Shown piece after piece: positions 1 through 9,181 of a stretch of DNA of 64,000 bases. The stretch covers positions 62,001 to 126,000 of the forward strand of contig CANMQP010000002.1 of assembly GCA_947500035.1 (NCBI GenBank), written 5' to 3'. Each line of letters opens with the position of its first letter. The first letter of the stretch is position 1. Position numbers and translations under genes: made by a program. Under the pieces are notes generated by a model. It did no database searches. It was not told the origin of the DNA and was given only the letters and a program-made list of their open reading frames with translations. This DNA comes from an uncultured Kiloniellaceae bacterium. Its GTDB lineage: Bacteria; Pseudomonadota; Alphaproteobacteria; Kiloniellales; Kiloniellaceae.

Positions 1-3000
1 TTCAGTCGAAGAGTCCCGCTCGATCACGAAGATCTTGCCGTCTTCGGCGTAAACCGCATCGCCGATCTTGTCGACGTTCTCGGATCCGGTGTCAAAAGCC
101 GGGTCTTCAAGAACATAGACGTGTTCGGCAACCGGCTCACCGGTGGCCACATCGATACCCAGAATGCGGATGATGCTGGAGGCATCGCTGGCCGCCCGGT
201 CAGGGTTCGCCAGCGGGGTCTGAATAAAGGCATAGAGAACACCGCCCTCTTCATCCAGGGCCATGGCCTCGAAGCCTCGGTTGGGGCGCCGGCTGAGATA
301 TTCCTCCGGCAGAGTCTCAAGACCGAAGGTGTCGGCCGGCACGCCGCCAAAGGCTTCCGCCGTGCCTTCCGGAATAAAGCGATTCAGCAGGATGCCGTCG
401 GAATTGAACTTGTAGATTGCGGGACGGTACTCGTCGACCATCCAGAAATTGCCTTCGGAGTCCGCGACCACGCCTTCCAGATCGGCGCCGAAGGGATCGT
501 AGGGCAGCGGGTCGCCGTTGGCATCCACCGGCTCTTCATCCAGACCTTCGGCGTTCGGCAGTCCGCTGATCGGTTGCTCCTGTCCGAACTTGTCGAAACG
601 GCGCAGCATGATCGTGTCGGTGAATTCGGCTTCACCGGTCTCCGGATCGACCTCGATCTTATGCACGCGGGCCTGATAGTCAGGCAGCGCGAAGGGGCGC
701 TCGTTACCGCCGTCGCCATCGACGTCCTGGCTGTCCGGGTTCGGACCACGGTCAGGCACGGTGTAGAAGACCAGCTTCCCGTCGTCGGTCGTCCCGGCAT
801 AGTCGAGACCCGAGAGACCGCCCAGCTTGATCTCCTGCCCGGCTTCGGTAACACCGAGAGTCGGCAAGGAGTCGGTGAGATCGATATTGGTCAGCACCGG
901 CTGTCCCTTGGAGTGGTCCTTATAACCGAGCGGGATGATGTCCTTGACCACACCCGCTTCCAGATCCAGCAGGGCCAGCGCATTGGCTTCCTGCAGGGTG
1001 ACCATGGCGATCTTGCCATTTGGGGAGACCGCGATGTTTTCCGGCTCCAGAGCCTGCGCGACGGTGGCCCCGTCGGGGATGCGAATACCCTTGGCTTTAA
1101 ACTCTTCCTCGCGGCCGTTGAAGATCGTGAAATCGAGTTCCTGGACCTTCTCATCCAGCCCGACAAAACCGCCGGAAAGATCGATGATGCTGACCGAACC
1201 GTCCGGATCGGAATCGTCGAGCGGCTCGCCTTCGTTGGCCACCAGGAGCTTGTTTCCGTCCGGGGTGAAGGTGATGGCATCCGGAAGGTTGCCAACCTCG
1301 ACACTGCCCAGGAAGAAGCCTGCATTGGTGAAGAAGAAGACCTGGCCATCGTTTTCCGGCGTGTCGGAAGGTGCGGCCACGGCGATCACGCCCTGGTTAG
1401 CGGCCACCGAGGTAATATCGTCGACGGCAACGCCATCGGGAAGATCCAGGGTTGCGATCTTCTCTGGTTCGCTCGGGTCGGAGATATCCAGCACGTCGAC
1501 CGAGTCATCGCTGCCGTTGGTGACGAAGAGGCGTTGCGAGGCAGGGTCATGGGCCAGGATTTCTGCACCGTCGCCCTCGAAACCGCCAATTTTTTCCAAC
1601 ACGATTTCATTGGTCGGCTGCGGGGCGGGCGGAATGTCGACAACCGGCTCAAGGGTCAGGCGGGCAATGATCGGTTCGTGGTCGCTGGCCGCGCCGTTGA
1701 CAACGTCCGGGTTGCTGCTGCCCGTATCGCCGAAATCGCTGTTCACATGCACGATGTCGAATTCGGTCTTGTCGTTCAGGTTTTCGGTCACCAGGAGATG
1801 GTCGAGAACCTGGGAGTTGCCCTCGAAGTTGAAGGTATAGCGCCCGTCAAGCGGATCGATCGTGTTAATCTGGTTAAAGAGTTCCTGTGTGTCGTCGTTG
1901 CCGGATTCCATGATGGCCTGCGGCTCGGCGAATTCGAAGTCGTTGTGGTCACCCAGCACGACGATCTTGGCGTCGGCATCTTCGGCCAGTTCGCCTGATA
2001 CGAACTCGTTGATCGCCAGGGACTGTGCCTTGCGCTCTTCCAGGCCTGCATCGATGAAGGGCTGCGTGTCGCCGTAAACAGGCGTCGAGCCGAACTTCGA
2101 TGAAAGATGGTTGTTGATGGTCGTGACCGTGTGACCGTTGAACTCCCACTGAGCAAGAAGTGGAATGCGTGATCCGTTGAAGGCGTCCGGATCGGAAACA
2201 CCTGCTTCGGCGAGAACTGCCGGAGTCAGGGCCGTCAGCGAATCTTCGACCAGCGACGTCCGCTCGGGATTGTAAAGATAGGCGTTGCGGATGTTGCCCC
2301 CCGGCTGACCGCCCTGCTGGTTTTCGAACTCCGGATCGACATCGACGAATTCGTACTGCGGCCCGCCCGCTGCCGCGATCGCGTCGACCAGCAGCTGGAG
2401 CGTTACGTCCGCAGAGAAATCCCCACCTGTGTTGGTACCGTTGTTGTCCTGAATTTCCTGCAGCGCGATGACATCAGGGCTCTTCAGGTTGTTGACAATC
2501 TGCTGAGCCAGGCGGTCGAACTGACCATTACCCACATCGTCGCTGCCGTCGGTCGCATCCGGATCCAGATTGAGGACGTTGTAGCTGGCGATGGTCAGTT
2601 GATCGTCGGTCGCCACCAGCTCGGTCTCTTCGCGCTCCAGACCGCCCGGCGTGACGATGAATTCTTCGGTCGGCTTCAGTTCAAAATTACCGAAGCTGTA
2701 ATCGACCACACCGGTGACGTCGCCCAGGTCGTCGCCCACGTTCACAGCAGGCGCGAAGTCCGGCAGAATGCCGCTGTCGAGCTGGATCTGCATCTTCTCG
2801 GGATTGTTGTCCCCTTCGGTCAGCTGGATACCGCCCCGGTCGTTGATACCGGTCGCATTGTCGCCCTGGTTGGCCACGGCCCAGGCTTCGCCGAAGCGGT
2901 TGGTCGCCGAGGTTGCCTGTGCATCGGGGATTGTGACCCGCATGCCTTCCAGGCTCTCATAAAAATCGATGCCATCGGTTTCCGGATCAAAGGAACCGAA

Positions 3001-3987
3001 GGCGTCGTCCTCTACAACCTCCGTCGGCGGCAGGCGGCCACCTTCGCCCAGCACCACCGCATCCGGCAGATCAAGGTTATCGACTTCGACGGAAACCTCA
3101 GCCGCAACGATCTGGGTAACGGTCAGATCATTGGGCCGGTTGTTGCCTTGAAATTCGATGACGGAACCGGTGACCAGAACGCCGTCACCGATCGAAACTT
3201 CGGCAGGGTTTCCGGCAACGAAGATCGCATCGGAGGTCGCGATGTCGCCGTCGCCGATCAGGTCCTGGATGTAGAATCCACCGCTGTCGATGGCGGTGAC
3301 CACACCGGATGTCTTGACGGCTTCGCCCTCGACCGAGGAGCGGTGACCCCCACCCTGAATCTCGAAGATGGACATAAAAGCGGCATCACCGCCGCCTTGA
3401 TCGAGCTCGGTGGTGTTTTCGGCGCCCGGCGTATTGACTGCCTCGCCCTCCACGAGCGATCCGGGAAAGCCGTCGATCCCGGCAAGATCGAAGTCGTTGC
3501 GCACCCAGTCTGCAGTCGTGTCCGTGTCAGTCCCGTCGGGAATGCGTGATGCCCCGCCCGGCGTGAACTGTCCGCCGTCAAAGCCCGCCGTCAGGACAGT
3601 GTCTGAATAACTCAAGTCCCCCGCGCCGCCATCGTTGACCGCGACCGAATCGACGAGATTGCTCCAGGGTGCGTTGTCGATGACACCGTCGCCCGAGGTA
3701 TCGATATCATCGCCGACGGAGCCGGTGAAATTCTCGACCAGAAGGAGCGTCGAAGAACCATTCTGGAAGAGGCCGTTGACGAAACCCGTCGTGGCGTAGC
3801 CTTCATCGTTGGTCGTACCGAGCTGTGTCGCACTCACAATCGAACCGGTTGTGGCGTTCGAATCACCCTCGATTTGCAGGATCCAGAAACTTGAAAGGTC
3901 GGCGAGCGGATCGCCCAAAACTTCGACAAACTCGTTGGTGTCGCTTCCAGTATGATTGAAAACAAATTCATTGATGACCGGTGGCAT
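1..3987 (-). CDS. Lamin-tail / ExeM-type endonuclease / choice-of-anchor I / phytase-like multidomain protein (C-terminus beyond window)
   Basis: The minus strand is open without a stop from the ATG at 3987 to the left edge (1329 codons), so the C-terminus is missing. A good ribosome site (AAGGGGAC) precedes the ATG. Residues 1-150 look like a lamin-tail domain (starts PPVINEFVFNHTG). Residues about 460-775 form an endonuclease/exonuclease/phosphatase fold with ASYNVLNL, ALQEIQDN, NNHLSS, LGDHNDFEF and the C-terminal SDHEP catalytic motif, as in ExeM/NucH extracellular nucleases. About 795-1040 matches choice-of-anchor I proteins (FEGDGAEILAHDPASQRLFV). From about 1050 it resembles the esterase-like phytase family (GGLSGLDY, PDRGPNPDSQD). 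It has no N-terminal signal peptide and is acidic and Asp-rich, which suggests type I secretion (inference). Likely role: extracellular DNA and phosphate scavenging. Confidence 0.85.
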   Translation of the reverse strand, partial: MPPVINEFVFNHTGSDTNEFVEVLGDPLADLSSFWILQIEGDSNATTGSIVSATQLGTTNDEGYATTGFVNGLFQNGSSTLLLVENFTGSVGDDIDTSGDGVIDNAPWSNLVDSVAVNDGGAGDLSYSDTVLTAGFDGGQFTPGGASRIPDGTDTDTTADWVRNDFDLAGIDGFPGSLVEGEAVNTPGAENTTELDQGGGDAAFMSIFEIQGGGHRSSVEGEAVKTSGVVTAIDSGGFYIQDLIGDGDIATSDAIFVAGNPAEVSIGDGVLVTGSVIEFQGNNRPNDLTVTQIVAAEVSVEVDNLDLPDAVVLGEGGRLPPTEVVEDDAFGSFDPETDGIDFYESLEGMRVTIPDAQATSATNRFGEAWAVANQGDNATGINDRGGIQLTEGDNNPEKMQIQLDSGILPDFAPAVNVGDDLGDVTGVVDYSFGNFELKPTEEFIVTPGGLEREETELVATDDQLTIASYNVLNLDPDATDGSDDVGNGQFDRLAQQIVNNLKSPDVIALQEIQDNNGTNTGGDFSADVTLQLLVDAIAAAGGPQYEFVDVDPEFENQQGGQPGGNIRNAYLYNPERTSLVEDSLTALTPAVLAEAGVSDPDAFNGSRIPLLAQWEFNGHTVTTINNHLSSKFGSTPVYGDTQPFIDAGLEERKAQSLAINEFVSGELAEDADAKIVVLGDHNDFEFAEPQAIMESGNDDTQELFNQINTIDPLDGRYTFNFEGNSQVLDHLLVTENLNDKTEFDIVHVNSDFGDTGSSNPDVVNGAASDHEPIIARLTLEPVVDIPPAPQPTNEIVLEKIGGFEGDGAEILAHDPASQRLFVTNGSDDSVDVLDISDPSEPEKIATLDLPDGVAVDDITSVAANQGVIAVAAPSDTPENDGQVFFFTNAGFFLGSVEVGNLPDAITFTPDGNKLLVANEGEPLDDSDPDGSVSIIDLSGGFVGLDEKVQELDFTIFNGREEEFKAKGIRIPDGATVAQALEPENIAVSPNGKIAMVTLQEANALALLDLEAGVVKDIIPLGYKDHSKGQPVLTNIDLTDSLPTLGVTEAGQEIKLGGLSGLDYAGTTDDGKLVFYTVPDRGPNPDSQDVDGDGGNERPFALPDYQARVHKIEVDPETGEAEFTDTIMLRRFDKFGQEQPISGLPNAEGLDEEPVDANGDPLPYDPFGADLEGVVADSEGNFWMVDEYRPAIYKFNSDGILLNRFIPEGTAEAFGGVPADTFGLETLPEEYLSRRPNRGFEAMALDEEGGVLYAFIQTPLANPDRAASDASSIIRILGIDVATGEPVAEHVYVLEDPAFDTGSENVDKIGDAVYAEDGKIFVIERDSSTE

Positions 3988-4450
3988 GGTGAGTCCCCTT
4001 AGAGATTAATCGTCGCGGGGCACGCATTGCACGCCCCCACGGCAAACGCCGCTTGCTCCGCCGCAAACAGGATTAGTGATTCCGCTACGGGACCATCTCT
4101 AGAGCAGCCATGTGACAGAGAGTTTTCGGAATGATTTTGGTTATGTGACGCCGTCTGAAGGAAGGCAAAAAGGGAACGGCTTATGAGTTTCAAGTTCGAT
4201 TATTGACTGATGCAGGATGAATCCGGTGCTTCCTGATACGCCATAGTTCTGCCGCACAGGGTGCTACAAAGTCATCACGCATTGACCCTCATGCGCCCGG
4301 AAGCAGAGCTGAATGACGGCTTCGTCATGCTGTCTCCTGGCGCTACTTCCCAAAAGGGCTGCCGTGATAAAACTGCGCTTGATTTGACCTTTTCCGGATT
4401 CGCAGCGTACTTCTGTTGGTAAGCTACAGAATTCTGAGGAGAAATTTTCA
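3988..4450. other. Intergenic region, divergent promoters expected
   Basis: 463 bases between the giant minus-strand gene and the HU gene. I see no convincing small gene. Both flanking genes read outward, so their promoters must lie here. A TTGACC at 4384-4389 is a possible -35 for the HU gene, but I find no good -10 after it. Confidence 0.4.
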
Positions 4451-4846
4451 ATGGCCAAGAAACCTGTGAAGAAAGCCGCAGCAAAAAAAGCTGCCCCAAA
4501 AAAAGCTGCTCCCAAGGCAGTCCAGACCGCAAAGAAACCAGCGGCACGCCGCTACAAGGCAACACCTGAGGGCACCAGCGACCGTCAGCATCTGATCGAA
4601 GTTATTCAAGGCGGAACCGGTTGCTCAGCCGCGGCGGCCAGAGAGACCCTGGGAGATCTCATCGGGACGATCACGACGTCACTGAAAAAGAACCAGAAGG
4701 TTCAACTGGTTGGGTTCGGCAGCTTCTCCGTCGCGAAACGGGCGGCGCGCAAAGGCATCAATCCGAGAACAGGTGACGCCATCAAGATCAAGGCTTCGAA
4801 GTCGGTCCGCTTCAAGGCAGGACAGACCTTGAAAGACGCTGTGTGA
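4451..4846 (+). CDS. HU-family DNA-binding protein with lysine/alanine-rich histone-like tail
   Basis: 131 residues, versus about 90 for a standard HU. Residues 1-35 are a basic low-complexity tail built of KKAA/KKAAPK units, like histone H1 C-tails. Residues about 44-131 form the HU/IHF fold, with GFGSF at 88-92 and the DNA-intercalating arm GINPRTG (Pro105) intact. Start chosen from the strong site GAGGAGAAA eight bases upstream of the ATG. Expected role: nucleoid compaction, with the tail adding sequence-independent DNA binding. No operon partner; the neighbours lie several hundred bases away. Confidence 0.92.
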   Translation: MAKKPVKKAAAKKAAPKKAAPKAVQTAKKPAARRYKATPEGTSDRQHLIEVIQGGTGCSAAAARETLGDLIGTITTSLKKNQKVQLVGFGSFSVAKRAARKGINPRTGDAIKIKASKSVRFKAGQTLKDAV

Positions 4847-5360
4847 TAGCGGCCATCGCTCTCGTTTAATGAAATCTTGAGTGCGACCGGAACTGCCGGC
4901 GTAGGCTGAGAGTCGTCTCACGTCTTGCGCCGTATATTGCGCTAGACTGATGCACGTCTTCGAGCAGCTTCGAGCAAAGTGGACTTGCGTCCAACGATCC
5001 GCTGTCTCGATGAACCTGCTCTGGCAATGCGAGCAACACGGCATCCGGGTTGGCCGATTGCCCCGCTAAGGCTGCTTGAATTGCCGCGACGCGCGACAGC
5101 GAACGACGCGGGCGTTGCAATCAGGCTGTGAAGTTTGGTGGTCGCGGGTGAAGGCTGCGCAAGCAACCGGGATACCTGATGTTCATCTGACAAACCTGGA
5201 GCATGGGAAAAACGGGGGGCTATCTGGAGTTTGACGTAAGTTCAGCTGTCAATGCGCTGAAGCTTAGGTAAACTCCTGCGGTATTTCCCGCGGTGTTGCC
5301 ACCGCACACATGTGAAGCCGGGCTTTTGGCCGGAAAGCCCGCGAGCGGATAGAGATCGGC
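4847..5360. other. Intergenic region without recognisable gene
   Basis: 514 bases. Short open frames on both strands have no ribosome site or family features. The only structure I can support is the stem-loop just before the antiporter gene (5319-5341). Confidence 0.4.
5319..5341 (+). promoter_or_regulatory. Leader stem-loop upstream of antiporter
   Basis: CGGGCTTT (5319-5326) pairs with AAAGCCCG (5334-5341) over a 7-base loop, ending 19 bases before the antiporter ATG. Without a U-run it is not a clear terminator. It could modulate translation of the downstream transporter; function inferred only. Confidence 0.35.
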
Positions 5361-6926
5361 ATGGTATTCGAAGTCTTTGCGATCGGTTCAGCCTTCATCT
5401 TTGGGCTCGCGGCGCGGCAAGTGGGTTTGCCGCCGCTTGTCGGTTTTCTGGCTGCAGGCTTTTTTGTCAATGCTGTCGGCCCAGAGTTTGGGATGCCGGC
5501 GACGACCGGGCCGATCCTGGACTACCTCGCCAATCTGGGCGTGCTGATGCTTCTTTTCACGATTGGCCTGAAGCTGAAGCTGGGGCAAATCGCAGAACCA
5601 CCGGTGGTCGGTGGTGCTCTTATTCACTTTGGGCTGTCCATTGTCCTCTTCACGCCCATCACCCGGCTGTTTTTCGTCGATGACTGGACGGTTGCGCTGC
5701 TCGTCGCCATTGCCCTTGGTTTTTCCTCCACGGTCCTCTCGGCGAAGATGCTTGAGGCCAAGCGAGAACTTGGCAACTTCCACGGACGCACCGCGATCGG
5801 AATCCTGATTGTCCAGGACATCATCGCACTGGTCGTCCTGGCGATTTTCGCAGGTAAGCTTCCAGGGCCCTGGGCGCTGCTCATCTTCGCCATGCCGCTG
5901 TTGCGGCCGGTGCTCTTTAAAATCCTCGATTCCGTCGGCCACGACGAGGTGCTGGTTCTCACCGGACTCTTGCTGAGCCTCGTTATTGGCGGTGTCGGCT
6001 TCGAGCTGATCGGTCTTAAGGGTGAGATTGGCGCTCTGGTCATGGGCCTGCTCTTATCGACCCATACGCGCGCCAAGGAGCTTTCAGAGTCCCTTTGGTC
6101 GCTGAAGGAAGTATTCCTGGTGGGGTTTTTCCTCTCGATCGGGATGTCCGGGTTGCCGGATTGGAATGCTATCGTCTTCGCCCTGGTGCTTGGGGTCCTG
6201 CTACCGCTGAAAGGTGTCCTCTTCTTCTTTCTCATGCTTGCTTTTCGTCTGCGTGCGAGAACGTCTTTTCTGGCCGCCCTGTCCTTGACGGCCTACAGCG
6301 AATTCGGCCTGATCGTCGCCGCCGGCATTCCGGCGGCAGAACCATTTATCGTGCCTTTGGCAATAGCCGTTTCTGTATCTTTCCTCATCGCCGCTCCGTT
6401 GAACCGGATCGCCCATCCGCTGTTCGAACGCTTTGAGAATCAGCTCCAGCGTTTTGAGCTCAAGACACGCCGGCCCGACGAACAGCCGAAAGACCTTGGC
6501 GACAGCAATGTGATCGTCTTCGGCATGGGGCGGACAGGCTCAGCGGCTTATGAATCTTTGAGCAAGGCCGGGAAACTGCCCGTCGGACTCGACGCTGACC
6601 CCTACAAAGCCAAGGCGCATGCCGACGCAGGACGAAACGTAATCTTCGCGGATGCCGAAGACAGCAGTTTCTGGAGCGGCGTCCAGCTGCATCGCATTGA
6701 AGCTGCAATTCTGGCAATGGACGACATTGAAGCAAAATTGATCTCAGTGCGAACACTGCGCGCCCGGGGCTTCTCCGGCCCGATTATCAGCCATGCCCTC
6801 TACGCCGATCATGTCAAACGGATAAGGGAGGCAGGCGCGGACCAAACCTACCTTACCATGCATGAGGCTGGCCGCAGTTTGGCGGCATACGCCGTCGACG
6901 CGATGGATGTGCCTCTTCGCGAGTAG
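5361..6926 (+). CDS. Kef-type K+(cation)/H+ antiporter with C-terminal RCK (TrkA-N) domain
   Basis: 521-residue CPA2-family monovalent cation/proton antiporter of the inner membrane. Residues 1 to about 370 are a run of hydrophobic segments (GFLAAGFFVNAVGP, LANLGVLMLLFTIGLKL) typical of Na+/H+ exchanger-type transport domains. After a charged linker, residues about 393-510 are a nucleotide-binding RCK domain beginning VIVFGMGRTGSAAYESL, a GxGxxG Rossmann loop. It is shorter than E. coli KefC (about 620) and lacks an obvious RCK_C domain. Probable role: K+ efflux and pH/osmotic homeostasis, gated by nucleotide or glutathione-type ligands (family knowledge). Single gene; no KefF/KefG-like partner nearby. 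Confidence 0.88.
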   Translation: MVFEVFAIGSAFIFGLAARQVGLPPLVGFLAAGFFVNAVGPEFGMPATTGPILDYLANLGVLMLLFTIGLKLKLGQIAEPPVVGGALIHFGLSIVLFTPITRLFFVDDWTVALLVAIALGFSSTVLSAKMLEAKRELGNFHGRTAIGILIVQDIIALVVLAIFAGKLPGPWALLIFAMPLLRPVLFKILDSVGHDEVLVLTGLLLSLVIGGVGFELIGLKGEIGALVMGLLLSTHTRAKELSESLWSLKEVFLVGFFLSIGMSGLPDWNAIVFALVLGVLLPLKGVLFFFLMLAFRLRARTSFLAALSLTAYSEFGLIVAAGIPAAEPFIVPLAIAVSVSFLIAAPLNRIAHPLFERFENQLQRFELKTRRPDEQPKDLGDSNVIVFGMGRTGSAAYESLSKAGKLPVGLDADPYKAKAHADAGRNVIFADAEDSSFWSGVQLHRIEAAILAMDDIEAKLISVRTLRARGFSGPIISHALYADHVKRIREAGADQTYLTMHEAGRSLAAYAVDAMDVPLRE

Positions 6927-7202
6927 ATCGCGCCGTACAAGGCCATGCCATAGACCGGTGTATCACACCTGATTCAAAAAAACCTCTCAATAGACCCCAT
7001 ATATCGAGCGCAGATTCCATGGGGCGCATGGCTCGACATCGAGCATGGGACTCAGCGGCCTATCCTGAAGTCCGCTATCCGGAAGACCCGCCCCTGCAGG
7101 ACACGAAGGCACGAACTGGCCTTCCCGCGCAAAAAACCAGGAGCTCCAGGAAGCGGCCCATCGTCCGCTCCGGAGCGAATGACACAGCCCCCAGCCTCGG
7201 CC

Positions 7203-8252
7203 TCAAGACTTAAAGCGACGGGCAAACGCTGGTGAGGATGTCTCGGAGAAGCTCTCGCCGTTGCCGGTGATGAAGAAGGCTGCAATATCCTGTTCAACCG
7301 CCAGCTTCATGCCTGCATCGGGCCCAAGCACCAGGAGCGAGGTTGAGAGCGCATCGGCTTCCATGGTCGTCGGTGCGACAACCGTCGCGGAAGCAAGATT
7401 GTGCTCTACCGGACGACCGGTGCGCGGATCAATGATGTGCGAATAGCGCTGGCCATCCTGCTCGAAGAAGATCCGGTAATTGCCGGAGGTCGCAAGGGCT
7501 TCGCCCTTAAGCTCGACAATCTGCTGCAGATCACCTGGAATCCCGCTCGGCCGCTCGATTCCAACGCGCCAGGGCTTTCCGCCTGGGCCAACGCCTTTGC
7601 TGCGCAGCTCGCCGCCAACCTCAACGAGATAGTTGTCCACTCCCTCCCGCTCAAGGTATTCGGCAACCTTGTCGACGCCAAACCCCTTCGCAATGCCGGA
7701 AAGGTCCAGATTCACACCCCGGGTTTGCTTGGCAACAGCTGATTCGCCCGATCGCGTCTCGACCTTGGAGAAACCGACGACCTCCCGGGCGGCTGCGGCA
7801 TCTTCCGGTGACGGCAAGTGCGGATCCTCTTGGCCTGCGCCAAAGCCCCAAAGCTCGACAATCGGACCGACGGTGGGGTCAAAGGCTCCAGCGGTCAGCC
7901 GGCTGACCCGCAAGGCCGCGTCAATGACGAAGCGCGTATCCGCGGAGGTCGACACCCAAGCGCCCTCGTCGGCCGCGTTGAAGCGTGAAAGCTCTGAATC
8001 CGGCCGGTAGGTGGACATCTGCAGATTGACGCTCTCCAAAGTCTCCTCGATGTCTTGCGCGAGTACCCTCTCGTCGATGCCCCGCAGGGTGCCGGCGAGT
8101 TTAACGCTGTAGGTGGTTCCCATCGTCTTGCCATCGAGCGTGACCAAATCCTGGGACGCGTCGCTGCAGCCCATAAGGCTTAGGAATGGCGTGGCGAGAA
8201 CCATGCCTTGCGCATGGCCGATAAATTTTCGTCTGGAGAGACTATGAGCCAT
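7203..8252 (-). CDS. apbE: FAD:protein FMN transferase (ApbE), Tat-type lipoprotein
   Basis: 349 residues. The N-terminus has a twin-arginine-like motif (SRRKFIGHA), a hydrophobic stretch and a lipobox LMGC (Cys at about 29), so it is exported and lipid-anchored. Family hallmarks: GKTMGTTYSVKL, LDLSGIAKGFGVDKVAEYL, VEVGGELRSKG and HIIDPRTGRPV (Mg/FAD site). ApbE covalently links FMN to Thr in NqrB and NqrC. The gene sits divergently beside the nqr operon, 291 bases from the CBS gene, so Na+-NQR is the expected client. Confidence 0.95.
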   Translation of the reverse strand: MAHSLSRRKFIGHAQGMVLATPFLSLMGCSDASQDLVTLDGKTMGTTYSVKLAGTLRGIDERVLAQDIEETLESVNLQMSTYRPDSELSRFNAADEGAWVSTSADTRFVIDAALRVSRLTAGAFDPTVGPIVELWGFGAGQEDPHLPSPEDAAAAREVVGFSKVETRSGESAVAKQTRGVNLDLSGIAKGFGVDKVAEYLEREGVDNYLVEVGGELRSKGVGPGGKPWRVGIERPSGIPGDLQQIVELKGEALATSGNYRIFFEQDGQRYSHIIDPRTGRPVEHNLASATVVAPTTMEADALSTSLLVLGPDAGMKLAVEQDIAAFFITGNGESFSETSSPAFARRFKS

Positions 8253-8543
8253 TGTCCCGAATCCTCAATCGAACAGTCACGGTTGTTTATCTCAATCCGT
8301 CTCGGCCTTGTCTAGTTTGTCGTGGCCTCTGGTTTGATGGTTTTTGGCGAAATAGTGTTGTGATCCTCCAACGTGAAGGCAGGTGCGAAAGACGCCAAGC
8401 TGTGAAAAATGACCGTAAAAGGCTTAATGAGACTACCCATCGTGCGATTTTAGGCTGTATTCTCTCACTCAGTGTCCCGGCTGGCCGGAAGATCGACGGC
8501 TGGCCCAACAGGCAGCGCCGAGCTGCCGAAGGAGGATGAGTCA

Positions 8544-9074
8544 ATGGCGCCGACTTCTTACAAAAGCCCGATGGCCGAAGACGAAAAGCACGAGCGAACC
8601 CATTCGCAGACCGCCGCAGCGAGCGTAGGGGCCGGACTGCCGAGCCTGACCGTTGCGGCGATCCTCGCCGACAAGGGCCGCGACATTTTCACCGTACCGC
8701 CTGAAATGACGGTCAAGGAGGTCGTGGCCGAGCTGAATCGCCGGCGGGTGGGCGCACTCGTCGTCGTCGACAGTGATAATAAGCCTGTCGGGATCATTTC
8801 CGAGCGCGACGTGGTCCGCCACCTCGATACAACGGGTCTGGAGGTCTTCGACAGTCAGGTTCAGGAGATCATGACCGCCGATCCCAAGACCTGCACGCCC
8901 GACGACAAATTGGAAGATGTCATGAAGCGGATGACCGACGGACGGTTCCGGCATCTGCCCGTCGTCGTCGCCGGCAAGCTGTGCGGCCTCGTCTCCATCG
9001 GCGACGCCGTCAAGCACCGCATGCTGGAAATAGAGTACGAGAATCTGAAAATGAAGCAGGCCATCGTTGGATGA
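8544..9074 (+). CDS. Tandem CBS-domain protein
   Basis: 176 residues from the ATG at 8544, chosen because AAGGAGGA lies 8 bases upstream; the frame also extends 24 codons further upstream without an ATG that has a site. Two CBS repeats: about 40-95 (ILADKGRDIFTVPPEMTV, VVVDSDNKPVGIISERDVV) and about 105-165 (IMTADPKTCTPDDKLEDVM, LPVVVAGKLCGLVSIGDAV). Such stand-alone pairs bind adenine nucleotides or NAD(H). It is the first gene before nqrA (107-base gap), so it may sense nucleotide state for the NQR locus; this is inference from position only. Confidence 0.9.
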   Translation: MAPTSYKSPMAEDEKHERTHSQTAAASVGAGLPSLTVAAILADKGRDIFTVPPEMTVKEVVAELNRRRVGALVVVDSDNKPVGIISERDVVRHLDTTGLEVFDSQVQEIMTADPKTCTPDDKLEDVMKRMTDGRFRHLPVVVAGKLCGLVSIGDAVKHRMLEIEYENLKMKQAIVG

Positions 9075-9181
9075 GCACGGGACTGCGGAACGGCTTTGCG
9101 CCTCCCAGCCACTCGTATTATAAGGATGGAATATCGCCGCATTGAGCGGGGCTGCGACGCGAGTGAGAGTAACGAGGCCAA

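Noticed and set aside
121-1998. Long plus-strand frame (625 codons) at the left edge
   Set aside because: It is antisense to the continuous minus-strand multidomain gene, which has domain motifs and a ribosome site. The plus frame has no recognisable family.
2599-3549. Plus-strand frame of 316 codons
   Set aside because: Antisense to the same minus-strand gene; low-information protein sequence.
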